Assembly (NCBI RefSeq): GCF_000372645.1
Contig: NZ_APMP01000008.1
Location: 1 to 64,000 of the forward strand
Direction of reading: 5' to 3'
From: Caulobacter vibrioides OR37
Lineage (GTDB): Bacteria; Pseudomonadota; Alphaproteobacteria; Caulobacterales; Caulobacteraceae
DNA: 64,000 nucleotides
The notes under the pieces were generated by a model. The model was not told the DNA's origin. It worked only from the letters and a program-made list of their open reading frames with translations, and did not search any database. Shown in pieces: positions 39,076-48,118 of the stretch. A program made the position numbers and the translations under genes. Each line of letters opens with the position of its first letter. Within the stretch, counting starts at the first letter, position 1.

Positions 39076-42069
39076 TCAGGGTTTGAAGTCGGGGGCGGGG
39101 ACGCGGGCCACGGGGATGCCGCCGCGCACGGTCCGCAGATTGACGAGCTTGACGGCCTCCAGCGCGTCGCCGGGAGCGCCGTCGCTGGTCACGGCCAGGG
39201 CCAGGGTGTTCTTGCCGTGCGGATCGACGATCCCGCTGGGCAGCACGAAGGTTCGCTGGGGGCCGACGTTGGCGATGAACTGGCCCATGTTCCAGCCATT
39301 GACGAAGATCAGCACGCGATAGCGCTTGTTGGGCGAGCGGGGCAGGGCCGGATCGCCGATCGAGAGGCCCAGCGTGGTGTCCTGGTCCTTGGACAGGGCC
39401 AGGTCGAAGCTGGCGCGGTACCAGGTCGTGCCGGCATACGGCTTGGTGTCGGCCATGTCGGCCTTGGCCCAGGCCGCGTCGGGGAAGCCGGGCAGGTGCC
39501 AGCCTTCGCGCTCGCCATACTGGCCGCCATTGTTGGCGTCGCCGCGCACCGGATCCTGGATGTCCTCGCCGCCCTTGTTTCCCTGGATCTTCCAGGCGAT
39601 CGGCGCGGCGAAGCTGTAGGTCCCCGGACCGGACAGCGAGGCCGAGACCAGGCCGCGGGCCTCCTTGTGGAAGTCGTCGGCGTCGAGGTCCCAATTGTGG
39701 CCGTTGTCGCGAACCATGACCGACAGCACGTGCTCGCCGGTTCCGCGCAGATCCTCGGGCAGCTTGAAGGTCGCCACGCCGGTGGTGATCGGGCGGGGCA
39801 GGCCGCCGTCCAATTCGTGCTGACCCAGAAAGCGGCCGTCCAGCCAGACCTGCAGCATCCCCGCGCCGCCGCCGCCGTAGTGCAGGGTCAGGGTGTCGAT
39901 ATCGGCGCGGCCGTGATAGCGGCCTCGGTACCAGACGTCGCCGTTGTGGAAGCCGTAGGCGCTCATGTCCAGCGTCGGCTGACCGGTGGGGCCGCGCACG
40001 GTCGAGCCGCCCCGGCGGCCTTCCGTCCTCATCCAGGCGCTGTCGTCGAACTTCGGATCCGCCTCGGGCGAGCCGGGCGCGGTCTTCCAGTCCAGCTTGG
40101 CGAGGTCGGGCAGGGTGATCGCCGCCGGGCCGGGTAGCGGCCTTTCGGCCAGCAGGCTGCCCGAGGCGGTGGGCTTGGTGGCGACCTTGGCGCCGTTCCA
40201 GCGGATCGCCGTCACGGCCTTGGGGGCGAAGACCTCCAGCGGGCTGTCGGTTTCGGTGTCGCCGGTCAGGGAGAGGACGCCGCCCTTGGCCGCTTCGCCG
40301 CGCACGAGGCCTGGCCCCCGGACCAGCACGTCGTCGCGCCGCCAGAAGGTCTGGCCCGTCTCGGCGTCGGCGAGCAGCAGGGTGAGCGGCGAACGGCCGC
40401 CGCCGGTGATGCGAACCCGGGCCAGGCCCTTGTGCGCGTAGGTCAGCTTCAGGTCGCCCCTGGCCGCGTCGAAGGCGGATTGGACGTCGCCCTCGATGAC
40501 CTCGACCTTCGGCGGGCTGGCGTAGCGCAGCACCGTCTCACCCGCCTCGCCGGTGCGGCCGTACAGCAGGGCCAGATCGCCGTCGTTCCATTTCAGGTGC
40601 GTTTGAATCTCGGACGTCGAATAGACCAGCCGCTGGCCGCCCAGATCGTAGCTGGCCATCAGCATCTTGCTGTCCTGACCCTTGATCCGGCTGGGCACGA
40701 CGTACTGGCCGTCGCGGGTCTTCACGGTGAAGGTAAAAGTCTCGTCGCCGGTGGCGCTGCTCGGATTGTGAACCACCACATAGAGGTGGCTGCCCGTCTC
40801 GGTATTGACGTTGTGATAGACGCGGACCTTGTCGTTCGATGGGACGACGGCCTCGCCCTTGTCCATGCGGGTGAGATCGGGAACCGCGGCGACGAACTCG
40901 CCCATCTGCTTCATCACCCGCGCCTTGTCGCGCAGGCCGCGCGCCTCGTCGATCGCCGAGCCGTAGTCATAGGAGGTGAACACGACCGGGGCCGGCAGCC
41001 AGCCCCAGCTGGTCCCGCCATAGGTCATGTAGAAGCTCTGCAGCGTGATGCCGTTGGCGATGTTGGTCGCGTAGAACACCCGCTGATAGCCGACGCCGCG
41101 GTGGATGGCCGTGCAGTCGTAGTCGCCGTTGCTGCCCCAGTAGTCGAACCAGCCGCCGCCGAACTCGGCGAGGAAGCCGGGCGTGTTCGGGCTGGCCGAG
41201 GCCCCGCCCTTGGCGCCGCCGGGGCCGTAAATACCCCAGTCGGGCGCGACGCCGGGGCTGGACGGCGTGGAGTCGACCTTGCAGTTGCCGCCCGGATAGC
41301 CATCGAAGGCGTAGAGGTCGGTCGGTCCTTCGACCGTGCCCGGCACGTTCGAGCCCTTCGGGACCCAGTAGCCGTTGCGGCCCTTGTCGTTGTGGAAGAT
41401 CGGAACGGTAATGCCGTCCGCCCTGGCCTTGTCGGCCAGCCACCGCATGTAGCGCTGTTGCGCCGGGCCGACGACGTCCAGCTCGTTCTCAATCTGGTGA
41501 GCGATGACCGTGCCCTGGCCCGTGGTCAGCTGATGGCGGGCCACGACCGCGTTGATCCGGCTCAGCCACTCATCGGCGGCCTGGAGGTATTCCGGCGCGT
41601 CGGTGCGGGCGCGGGCCTGCTGGTTGACCAGCCATCCCGGGAAGCCGCCCCGGGTCAACTCGGCGTTCACGTAGGGGCCGGCGCGGGTGATCACGTACAG
41701 GCCCTCTTCCTGGGCCATGGTCAGCATGCGGTCCATGTCGCGCACGCCGCTGAAGTCGTAAACGCCTTGCTTGGGCGAGTGGTAGCCCCAGTCGAAATAG
41801 ACCGCGACGGTGTTGTAGCCGCTGGCCTTCATCTTCTGGAGGATGTCGCGCCACAGGTCCGGGCTGGGGACGCGGAAAGGGTGGAACTCGCCGCCCCACG
41901 AGAACACCCGCTGGCCGTCGACCTTCAACGAGTATTTGTCCCAGGTGATCGCGTGCGCCCGCGGCGCCTTTGCCGCGACGGCGCTTCGCGCGTCGAGACG
42001 CGCGGGGTCGGCCACGGCGGGCGTGGCCAGCAAAGTCGCCATCAGGCCTAGAACGGGCGCGAAGCGCAC
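39076..42069 (-). CDS. GH35 beta-galactosidase
   Basis: A large exported glycosidase (997 residues). A signal peptide (MRFAPVLGLMATLLATPAVA) is followed by the GH35 TIM barrel with WGGEFHPFRVPSPDLW, the acid/base in HQIENELD (Glu196) and the nucleophile in GFLAEFGGGWFDYWG (Glu302). Beta-sandwich domains with jelly-roll features near the end (FVNGWNMGQFIANVGPQRTFVLP) complete it. GH35 enzymes remove terminal beta-galactose, here most likely from galactan side chains of rhamnogalacturonan I. The GTG start at 42069, 2 bp after the RhaM stop, has GAGGG upstream; ATG 42042 would cut the signal peptide. Longer than typical bacterial GH35. Confidence 0.88.
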   Translation of the reverse strand: MRFAPVLGLMATLLATPAVADPARLDARSAVAAKAPRAHAITWDKYSLKVDGQRVFSWGGEFHPFRVPSPDLWRDILQKMKASGYNTVAVYFDWGYHSPKQGVYDFSGVRDMDRMLTMAQEEGLYVITRAGPYVNAELTRGGFPGWLVNQQARARTDAPEYLQAADEWLSRINAVVARHQLTTGQGTVIAHQIENELDVVGPAQQRYMRWLADKARADGITVPIFHNDKGRNGYWVPKGSNVPGTVEGPTDLYAFDGYPGGNCKVDSTPSSPGVAPDWGIYGPGGAKGGASASPNTPGFLAEFGGGWFDYWGSNGDYDCTAIHRGVGYQRVFYATNIANGITLQSFYMTYGGTSWGWLPAPVVFTSYDYGSAIDEARGLRDKARVMKQMGEFVAAVPDLTRMDKGEAVVPSNDKVRVYHNVNTETGSHLYVVVHNPSSATGDETFTFTVKTRDGQYVVPSRIKGQDSKMLMASYDLGGQRLVYSTSEIQTHLKWNDGDLALLYGRTGEAGETVLRYASPPKVEVIEGDVQSAFDAARGDLKLTYAHKGLARVRITGGGRSPLTLLLADAETGQTFWRRDDVLVRGPGLVRGEAAKGGVLSLTGDTETDSPLEVFAPKAVTAIRWNGAKVATKPTASGSLLAERPLPGPAAITLPDLAKLDWKTAPGSPEADPKFDDSAWMRTEGRRGGSTVRGPTGQPTLDMSAYGFHNGDVWYRGRYHGRADIDTLTLHYGGGGAGMLQVWLDGRFLGQHELDGGLPRPITTGVATFKLPEDLRGTGEHVLSVMVRDNGHNWDLDADDFHKEARGLVSASLSGPGTYSFAAPIAWKIQGNKGGEDIQDPVRGDANNGGQYGEREGWHLPGFPDAAWAKADMADTKPYAGTTWYRASFDLALSKDQDTTLGLSIGDPALPRSPNKRYRVLIFVNGWNMGQFIANVGPQRTFVLPSGIVDPHGKNTLALAVTSDGAPGDALEAVKLVNLRTVRGGIPVARVPAPDFKP

Positions 42070-42071
42070 AC

Positions 42072-42410
42072 TCAACCCTCGAAGTAGAAGACGGGCTTCA
42101 GCGGCCACTCGACGGGTTTGTTGTCGGGGTGGACTTCCATCAGGTCCGCCATGAAGTCCCACCAGCGCTTCATCACCGGCTGTAGCGGCAGGGCGTCCTT
42201 CTTGTGGTCGGGGCGCAGGCGCAGCACGGCGAAGAGGCTCATGGTCTCCTCGTCCAGGAAGATCGAATAGTCGTGGACGCCCGCATCGCGCAGGGCCTCG
42301 GCGAGGTCGGGCCACAGTTCGTCGTGGCGGCGCTCGTACTCGGCGGCGACGCCCGGCTTCAGCTGCATGCGGAAGGCGAGGGGGCGGCTTTGCGCCATCG
42401 GGGTCGTCAT
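42072..42410 (-). CDS. rhaM: L-rhamnose mutarotase
   Basis: A 112-residue cytoplasmic dimeric enzyme that interconverts alpha- and beta-L-rhamnopyranose. Family marks: AFRMQLKPGVAAEYERRHDELWPDL, HDYSIFLDEETMSLFAVLRL and WWDFMADLMEVHPDNKPVEW, with catalytic His in the KRRHDE-like segment (here ERRHDE). ATG 42410 has GGAGGAAG upstream. It lies within the rhamnose/rhamnogalacturonan operon between the lactonase gene (28 bp) and GH35. It supplies the anomer preferred by the rhamnose dehydrogenase, fitting the oxidative pathway encoded around it. Confidence 0.92.
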   Translation of the reverse strand: MTTPMAQSRPLAFRMQLKPGVAAEYERRHDELWPDLAEALRDAGVHDYSIFLDEETMSLFAVLRLRPDHKKDALPLQPVMKRWWDFMADLMEVHPDNKPVEWPLKPVFYFEG

Positions 42411-42438
42411 CGTCTTCCTCCGGTCGTTCTTGTTCTGA

Positions 42439-43344
42439 TTAGGCCAGCCGGTAGATGCGCCGGGCGTTGCCGGCGAACAGCGCCTCGCGCTCTTCGTCGC
42501 TGAACCCGGCCGTGATCGCGTCATAGGCCGCGTAGAAGGCGCCGAACGTGCCGTGCACCTTCTCGACCGGGAAGTTGCTGGCGAACAGGCAGCGCTCGAT
42601 CCCGAAGGTTTCGATGACCCTAAGGACGAAGGGCTTGAGGGTGGCGGTGGTCCAGGCGCGATCGACCATCGCCAGGCCCGAGATCTTGCAACTGACGTTC
42701 GGGCGCTTGGCCAGGGCGGCCATCCCCTCGCGCCAGGCGGCCAGGCCCGCCTCGTCGCGGTCGGTCGGCATCCCGGCGTGGTTGACGATCAGCGGGATGT
42801 CCGGATGAGCGTCGGCCAGCTCGGCCGCCATCGCCATCTGCGAGGCGTAGAGCTGCAGGTCGAACGACAGGCCGTACTTGGCCAGCAGGGCGAAACCCTT
42901 GCGCCATTGGGCGTCGAGAAGCTTGTCGGTCGGGCCGTAGGTCTTGGCCGGGTCCTTGTGCCAGTTGATGATCTGGCGGACGCCGCGAACGTTTTCGCGG
43001 GCGGCATGGGCCGCCAGCAGCGGCTCGACATCCGGATCATCGAGGTTGGCCCCCGCGACGATGCCGCCGATCACGCCGCGCTGGTCGGCGATCGACTGCA
43101 GCCAGTCGGTCTCCGAAAGCTGGTCCTTGGGCGGCAGGCCGCACTCGATGTGCACGACCTGGACGACGTTCCAGCCCTTCGCGTCGGCCAGATAGTCGTC
43201 CAGTCCAAAGGACCTGTAGGCGATCGGGGACATGTCGCCGGCCGGATTGTTCGGCAGCGGCCTGTCCTGGAGCCAGGCGTAGTAGTGCCGATCGAGGTCC
43301 CACAGATGCATGTGGGGATCGACGATGGGGCCGATGTACGCCAT
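42439..43344 (-). CDS. Amidohydrolase, probable L-rhamnono-1,4-lactonase
   Basis: A 301-residue TIM-barrel metal hydrolase of the amidohydrolase-2/COG3618 group that includes fuconolactonases and rhamnonolactonases. Metal ligands: VDPHMHLWD (HxH) near the N-terminus, a QVVHIECG strand, VNHAGMP His, and ASNFPVEK as the C-terminal Asp-equivalent region. Reaction expected here: hydrolysis of L-rhamnono-lactone to L-rhamnonate, the step before RhmD. The lactone assignment rests on neighbouring genes. ATG 43344 starts at AYIGPIVDP; the longer frame to 43422 is unsupported. 20 bp after the SDR gene, in the same operon. Confidence 0.82.
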   Translation of the reverse strand: MAYIGPIVDPHMHLWDLDRHYYAWLQDRPLPNNPAGDMSPIAYRSFGLDDYLADAKGWNVVQVVHIECGLPPKDQLSETDWLQSIADQRGVIGGIVAGANLDDPDVEPLLAAHAARENVRGVRQIINWHKDPAKTYGPTDKLLDAQWRKGFALLAKYGLSFDLQLYASQMAMAAELADAHPDIPLIVNHAGMPTDRDEAGLAAWREGMAALAKRPNVSCKISGLAMVDRAWTTATLKPFVLRVIETFGIERCLFASNFPVEKVHGTFGAFYAAYDAITAGFSDEEREALFAGNARRIYRLA

Positions 43345-43364
43345 GGCTCCAGTCACTCCGTGGC

Positions 43365-44117
43365 TTAGAAGGTGGTCCGGCCGCCCGACGTGTCGAAGGT
43401 CGCGGCGGTGGTGAAGCTGCACTCTTCCGACGCCATGAAGCAGACCATCGCGGCGCTCTCGTGGACGTCGCCGAGGCGGCCCATCGGGATCTTGCCGCGC
43501 ATGTAGTCGACCTGGCTTTGCGGCAGCTGCTCCAGGATCGGGCTCTCGAAGGTGGCCGGGGTCAGGCTGTTGACGATGACGCCCTTGGTGGCCAGTTCCT
43601 TGCCCAGCGACTTGGTCAGGCCGATCACCGCCGCCTTCGACGCCGAATAGGCGCCGGCGTTGGGATTGCCTTCCTTGCCCGCCACCGAGGCGACGTTGAC
43701 GATGCGGCCATAGCCGCCCGCCAGCATGAACGGCACCACGGCCTTACAGCTGTAGAAGACGCCGTTGACGTTGATGTCGAACACGCGCTTCCAGCTGTCG
43801 GTCGGGTACTCGTACACGGGCGCGGTGGCGCCGGTGATGCCGGCCGAGGCGACCAGGATGTCGATGCGGCCCAGGGCCTCGGCCGTGGACTTGCCGGCGG
43901 CCAGGACCGCGGCCTCGTCCGAGACGTCGAGCGCTACGGTATGGGCGGCGCCGATGTCGGCGGCGACGGCCTTCAGGTTCTCGGCGTCGAGGTCCCAGAG
44001 GGCGACTTGGCCGCCTTCGGCGACGATGCGGGCGGCCACGGCCTTGCCCAGGCCCGAGGCGCCGCCGGTGATCACCGCGGCGCGGCCGGCGAAACGATTG
44101 GCGTAGACGGTGCTCAC
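43365..44117 (-). CDS. SDR oxidoreductase, probable 2-keto-3-deoxy-L-rhamnonate 4-dehydrogenase
   Basis: A 250-residue short-chain dehydrogenase. Cofactor motif VITGGASGLGKA near the N-terminus; DLDAENL suggests NAD+ preference (Asp after beta2); catalytic Ser in NVASVAGKEG, then YSASKAAVIGL with Tyr and Lys. C-terminus ends DTSGGRTTF. By gene order next to a FAH-type hydrolase and RhmD, it should oxidise 2-keto-3-deoxy-L-rhamnonate to the 2,4-diketo acid (LRA5 step in Sphingomonas; inference for this strain). The GTG start overlaps the FAH stop (GTGA). An earlier ATG is only in an unrelated upstream frame. Confidence 0.8.
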   Translation of the reverse strand: MSTVYANRFAGRAAVITGGASGLGKAVAARIVAEGGQVALWDLDAENLKAVAADIGAAHTVALDVSDEAAVLAAGKSTAEALGRIDILVASAGITGATAPVYEYPTDSWKRVFDINVNGVFYSCKAVVPFMLAGGYGRIVNVASVAGKEGNPNAGAYSASKAAVIGLTKSLGKELATKGVIVNSLTPATFESPILEQLPQSQVDYMRGKIPMGRLGDVHESAAMVCFMASEECSFTTAATFDTSGGRTTF

Positions 44118-44977
44118 GCGACGCCTTCCTTCGACCAGGCCACGACGATTTGGCGTTGCTCGCCCAGCTTCTCGATGCCCAGGCGGATCTCGTCGCCGGC
44201 CTTCAGATAGACGGGCTCGGGCTTCTGGCCCATGCCCACGCCCGGCGGCGTGCCGGTCGTGATCAGATCGCCCGGCTCGAGGGTCATGAACTCGCTGATG
44301 TAGGACACGAGCTTGCTGATCGGGAAGATCATGGTCTTGGACGAGCCGTCCTGCTTGCGCTGGCCATTGACGTCCAGCCACATGCCGAGGTTCTGCGGGT
44401 CGCCGACCTCGTCGGACGTGACCATCCACGGTCCGACCGGACCGAAGGTGTCGCAGCCCTTGCCCTTGTCCCAGGTGCCGCCGCGCTCGATCTGGAAGGC
44501 GCGTTCCGAGACGTCGTTGATCAGGACGTAGCCGGCGACGTGGTCGAGGGCCTCGGCCTCGGTGACGTATGAGGCGCGCGAACCGATCACGACGCCCAGT
44601 TCGACTTCCCAGTCGGTCTTCACCGAGCCGCGCGGGATCATCACCGGGTCGTTCGGGCCTTGCAGGCAGCTGACCGCCTTGGTGAACAGCACCGGCTCTT
44701 CCGGGATCGGCAAGTTCGACTCGGCGGCGTGGTCGGCGAAGTTCAGGCCCACGGCGATGAACTTCGAGACGCCGGCGACGGGGCAGCCGTAGCGCGGCGA
44801 GCCCTCGACGAGGGGCAGGGTGGTCGGATCAATGGCGGCCAGAGCCTTGAGGCTGGCCGGAGACAGCTGGGCGCCGGTGATGTCGGCGACGTGGCCCGAC
44901 AGGTCGCGGATCTTGCCGTCGGCGTCGAGGAGGCCGGGCTTTTCGGAGCCCTTGGGGCCGTAGCGGAGCAGTTTCAT
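44114..44977 (-). CDS. FAH family hydrolase, probable 2,4-diketo-3-deoxy-L-rhamnonate hydrolase
   Basis: A 287-residue fumarylacetoacetate-hydrolase-fold enzyme. It starts MKLLRYGPKGSEKPGLLDAD; the metal/active-site parts are VGLNFADHAAESN, DWEVELGVVIG (acidic metal ligands), YVLINDVSERAFQ, and the end LEPGDLITTGTPPGVGMG. In the nonphosphorylating L-rhamnose pathway the homologous LRA6 enzyme splits 2,4-diketo-3-deoxy-L-rhamnonate into pyruvate and L-lactate. The gene lies 23 bp after rhmD and overlaps the SDR start, consistent with that role. Substrate not proven. Confidence 0.84.
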   Translation of the reverse strand: MKLLRYGPKGSEKPGLLDADGKIRDLSGHVADITGAQLSPASLKALAAIDPTTLPLVEGSPRYGCPVAGVSKFIAVGLNFADHAAESNLPIPEEPVLFTKAVSCLQGPNDPVMIPRGSVKTDWEVELGVVIGSRASYVTEAEALDHVAGYVLINDVSERAFQIERGGTWDKGKGCDTFGPVGPWMVTSDEVGDPQNLGMWLDVNGQRKQDGSSKTMIFPISKLVSYISEFMTLEPGDLITTGTPPGVGMGQKPEPVYLKAGDEIRLGIEKLGEQRQIVVAWSKEGVA

Positions 44978-45000
44978 TGGGGAGGAGCCTTCAGGGAGGA

Positions 45001-46179
45001 CTAGCGGGCGTAAGGCCGGTGCAGACCGACCTCGCGATTGAGTTCGACGCCAAAGCCCGGGGCGTCGGAAAGCTTCAGCTTGCCGTTCACGGGCACGGGC
45101 TCGCCGATCAGCTGCGGGTGGAACATCGGCACCACCTCGTCGGCCTTGGGAGCCATCATCAGGAACTCGGCGAACGGGCTGTTATGGCGCGTGATGACGA
45201 AGTGATAGCTGTACACGGACGAGCCGTGCGGGATCATCATCACGCCCTTGCTGTCGGCCAGGTTGGCGATCTTGATCAGTTCGGTGACGCCGCCGCACCA
45301 GCCCACGTCCGGCTGGATGATGTCGCAGCACTCCATCTCCAGCAGCATGCGGAAGCCCCAGCGGGTGGCTTCGTGCTCGCCGGTGGTGACCAGCATGCCG
45401 GCGGGGGCCTTCTTCTTCAGGTCGCGATAGCCCCAGTAGTCGTCGGGGCTCAGCGCCTCCTCGATCCATTTGAGGCCGTACTCGTGCGCCTTGTGGGCCA
45501 GCTTGACGGCGTAGTTGAGGTCCAGCGCCATCCAGCAGTCGAACATCAGCCAGAAGTCCTCGCCGCAGCGCTCGCGCATCGTGGCCAGTTCCTCGATGTT
45601 CTTGCGCAGGCCTTCCTCGCCCTCGGCAGGGCCGTGATGTAGGGGCATCTTGCCGCCGATGAAGCCCATCTGTTTGGCCAGGTCCGGGCGCGCGCCGGTG
45701 GCGTAGAAGGTCAGCTCGTCGCGCACCTTGCCGCCCAACAGGGCATAGACCGGCTCCTGGCGCAGCTTGCCCAGCAGGTCGTAGAGCGCCAGGTCGACGC
45801 CCGAGATGGCGTTCACCACCAGGCCCTTGCGGCCGTAGTACTGGGTCGAGAAGTACATCTGGTCCCAGATCTTCTCGACCTCGCTGGGATCGCGGCCTTC
45901 GAGGAAGCGCGAGAGGTGCTTTTCGACGACGTAGGCGGCCGGCTCGCCGCCGGTGGTCACCGCGAAGCCGATCGTGCCGTCCGCGGCCTCGATCTCGACG
46001 ACCAGCGTGCCCAGCACGTTGATGCCGAAGCTCTGGCGGCTCTGGCGATATTCCGGATAGCGCGACATCGGCGTGGCGATGTGGTCGTCGATCCAGTGGC
46101 CGTCGCCCTGGTCGTGATAGTCGGCGCCGCCGCCGCGGACCACGAACGCGCGGACGTGCTTGATCTTCGGAAACGCCAT
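45001..46179 (-). CDS. rhmD: L-rhamnonate dehydratase (enolase superfamily)
   Basis: A 392-residue cytoplasmic Mg2+-dependent dehydratase that converts L-rhamnonate to 2-keto-3-deoxy-L-rhamnonate. Family marks: N-terminal capping domain with [19 protein letters not shown], barrel metal ligands in [20 protein letters not shown] and [12 protein letters not shown], and the catalytic His in [13 protein letters not shown]. The length matches RhmD (about 390-400). First gene of the minus-strand operon and divergent from the iclR-type regulator, so it sits directly at the regulated promoter. The call is well supported by motifs plus the rhamnose-linked neighbours. Confidence 0.9.
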   Translation of the reverse strand: MAFPKIKHVRAFVVRGGGADYHDQGDGHWIDDHIATPMSRYPEYRQSRQSFGINVLGTLVVEIEAADGTIGFAVTTGGEPAAYVVEKHLSRFLEGRDPSEVEKIWDQMYFSTQYYGRKGLVVNAISGVDLALYDLLGKLRQEPVYALLGGKVRDELTFYATGARPDLAKQMGFIGGKMPLHHGPAEGEEGLRKNIEELATMRERCGEDFWLMFDCWMALDLNYAVKLAHKAHEYGLKWIEEALSPDDYWGYRDLKKKAPAGMLVTTGEHEATRWGFRMLLEMECCDIIQPDVGWCGGVTELIKIANLADSKGVMMIPHGSSVYSYHFVITRHNSPFAEFLMMAPKADEVVPMFHPQLIGEPVPVNGKLKLSDAPGFGVELNREVGLHRPYAR

Positions 46180-46371
46180 GGACGACGAGGCTCCAAGCTT
46201 TCGGCGGCCGCGCCGCCCGGAACAAGGAAGGTCGCGCCCGCCGGAACCTTCCGGTAAGCCCGTGACAGAGCTTTTAGGCCCCGCCTACCTCCCCAACATA
46301 AGCTGTGACACGCTATCGGTGCGCGAGGCCGGCTGGCTCAAGAAGAGTCGCCGTCGTTCCGCTTGCCTTGC

Positions 46372-46389
46372 GTTCCACAATGTGAGAGG
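46372..46389. promoter_or_regulatory. Candidate IclR operator
   Basis: GTTCCACAATGTGAGAGG contains a CACA-A-TGTG palindrome 13 bp upstream of the IclR start. On the minus strand it reads CCTCTCACATTGTGGAAC, which shares CTCTCAnnnTGTGnnA with the pectinase promoter at 52458-52473 (there CTCTCAACATGTGACA). Candidate site for autoregulation and for rhmD control. Confidence 0.35.
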
Positions 46390-46401
46390 TAGTGCTACAA
46401 A

Positions 46402-47223
46402 ATGAAACCAGCGTCAAGGGGAGCGGAGCCGGTGGCGGATGACGAAAACACGGCGCCCAAGGCCCCCAGCGGCAGCCAGACCCTCTTCCGGGGTCTGGAT
46501 CTTCTGGACGTCGTGGCCGAGTCCGGCACGATAGCCCTGCCGGCGCTCGCCAAGCAGCTAGGCCTGACCCGCAGCACGACTCACCGTCTGGCCACGGCCC
46601 TGGTGGAGCGTCGGTTCCTGTCGCAGGCCCCGCGCGAAGGTTATAGCCTGGGCTCAAAGCTCCTCGAACTGGGCTATCTGGCCAGCCAGCAGATGGATCT
46701 GCCACGGATGGCTCGTCCGCATCTGGAAAAGCTTTGGGAGAACACCGAGGACACCGTGCATCTGGGTGTTCTCGACAACGACCGCGCTCTCTATCTCGAC
46801 AAGCTGACCGGCCGCCGCCGGATCAATATCAGCTCCCGCGTGGGCGATCGCCAGCCGATCCGCTCGACGGGTCTGGGCAAGGCGCTGGTGCTGGACGAGG
46901 TCGAGGACCGCTGGCGCGCGCTCTACCGCTCTGAAGGGCCGCCGGCCCCCGGCGCGCCCGACGAGGCCCAGTGGATCGACTGGATGCGCGACTACGCCCA
47001 GCGCGGGGTCGCCTTCGACCTGGAAGAGAACGAGGACCGCATCCGCTGCGTCGCCGCGCCGATCCGCGGCGCCTCGGGCCAGATCGTCGGCGCGATCAGC
47101 GTCTCCGGCGCGGCTCAGTACATGGACGACGACCGGATGAAATCCCTGGTCGACGACGTGCGCGACACGGCCAACGCCATCGGCCGCGATCTCGGCTGGA
47201 ACGGAAAGCGGGTCGCCCGCTGA
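46402..47223 (+). CDS. IclR family transcriptional regulator
   Basis: A 273-residue regulator. The winged HTH (about residues 25-85) contains LFRGLDLLDVVAESGTIALP and LGLTRSTTHRLATALVERRF; the C-terminal GAF-like ligand domain has RPHLEKLWENTEDTVHLGVL, RSTGLGKALVL and IRCVAAPIRGASGQIVGAIS, the typical IclR signature end. IclR proteins often control sugar-acid catabolism through keto-deoxy acids, so 2-keto-3-deoxy-L-rhamnonate or a related acid is a plausible effector. Divergent from rhmD and followed 23 bp later by the rhamnose dehydrogenase gene, it very likely regulates both sides. Confidence 0.9.
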   Translation: MKPASRGAEPVADDENTAPKAPSGSQTLFRGLDLLDVVAESGTIALPALAKQLGLTRSTTHRLATALVERRFLSQAPREGYSLGSKLLELGYLASQQMDLPRMARPHLEKLWENTEDTVHLGVLDNDRALYLDKLTGRRRINISSRVGDRQPIRSTGLGKALVLDEVEDRWRALYRSEGPPAPGAPDEAQWIDWMRDYAQRGVAFDLEENEDRIRCVAAPIRGASGQIVGAISVSGAAQYMDDDRMKSLVDDVRDTANAIGRDLGWNGKRVAR

Positions 47224-47246
47224 ATGCGTAACAAAAAGGGTTAGTG

Positions 47247-48008
47247 ATGCTGCTGAAGGACAAGGTGGTGCTGGTGACCGGCGCCTCGCAGGGGATCGGC
47301 AAGGCCGCGGCGATCGGTTGCGCCCAGCATGGCGCGGACGTGGCCATCAATTACCACGCCGACGAGGCCGGGGCCGCGGACGCTGTCGCCCAGATCGAGG
47401 CTCTGGGCCGCCGCGCCATCGCCGTGAAGGGCGACGTCGCCCAAGTCGAGACGGCCAGCGCCTTCGTTCAAGCCTCCGTCGACGCGTTCGGCAAGATCGA
47501 CGTGTTCGTCAACAACGCCGGCATCTGCCCGTTCCACGCGTTCCTCGACATGCCGCCCGAGGTCATGGAGCGGACGATGAAGGTGAACCTGTTCGGCGCC
47601 TACTACATGGTCCAGGCGGCGGCCAATCAGATGGTCCGCCAAGGCCATGGCGGCGCGATCATCGCCGTCTCGTCGATCAGCGCCCTGGTCGGCGGCGGTA
47701 TGCAGACCCACTACACCCCGACCAAGGCCGGGGTGCACAGCTTGATGCAGTCGACGGCGATCGCGCTCGGCAAATACGGCATCCGCTGCAACTCCGTGCT
47801 GCCTGGCACCATCGAGACGGCGATCAACAAGGAAGACCTGGCCGATGTCGCCAAGCGCGAATACATGGCCGGCCGCATACCGCTGGGCCGTCTGGGCGAG
47901 CCCGACGACCTGGCCGGCCCGATCGTGTTCCTGGCCTCGGACCTGGCCAAGTACGTCACCGGCGCGGCTTTGCTGGTCGACGGCGGCGCCTTCGTGAACC
48001 TGCAGTAG
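47247..48008 (+). CDS. SDR oxidoreductase, probable L-rhamnose 1-dehydrogenase
   Basis: A 253-residue short-chain dehydrogenase. Motifs: LVTGASQGIGKAAAI (cofactor), NNAGICPFHAFLDM, catalytic Ser in AVSSISALVGGG, and HYTPTKAGVHSLM with Tyr and Lys; C-terminus ALLVDGGAFVNLQ. The NAGICPFHxFLxMP and MQTHYTPTKAGVHS blocks match L-rhamnose 1-dehydrogenases of the oxidative pathway (LRA1), which produce L-rhamnono-lactone. ATG 47247 is preferred to GTG 47244. Co-directional with the IclR gene (23 bp) and opposite to the rest of the pathway, it shares the IclR-controlled region. Confidence 0.84.
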   Translation: MLLKDKVVLVTGASQGIGKAAAIGCAQHGADVAINYHADEAGAADAVAQIEALGRRAIAVKGDVAQVETASAFVQASVDAFGKIDVFVNNAGICPFHAFLDMPPEVMERTMKVNLFGAYYMVQAAANQMVRQGHGGAIIAVSSISALVGGGMQTHYTPTKAGVHSLMQSTAIALGKYGIRCNSVLPGTIETAINKEDLADVAKREYMAGRIPLGRLGEPDDLAGPIVFLASDLAKYVTGAALLVDGGAFVNLQ

Positions 48009-48118
48009 CGGGCTGACCATGATCGCGTCGTCCACGACGGATCGCCGCGAGGCGGCGGGCCAACGGGCGCGAAAGGACGTCGCGGCGTCAACCGCTCTAT
48101 CCTCGCGGAGCTGAAGTC

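Noticed and set aside
42439-44977. Locus considered as an L-fucose rather than L-rhamnose pathway
   Set aside because: Amidohydrolase, SDR and FAH families serve both, but RhaM and RhmD beside RG-I enzymes favour rhamnose.
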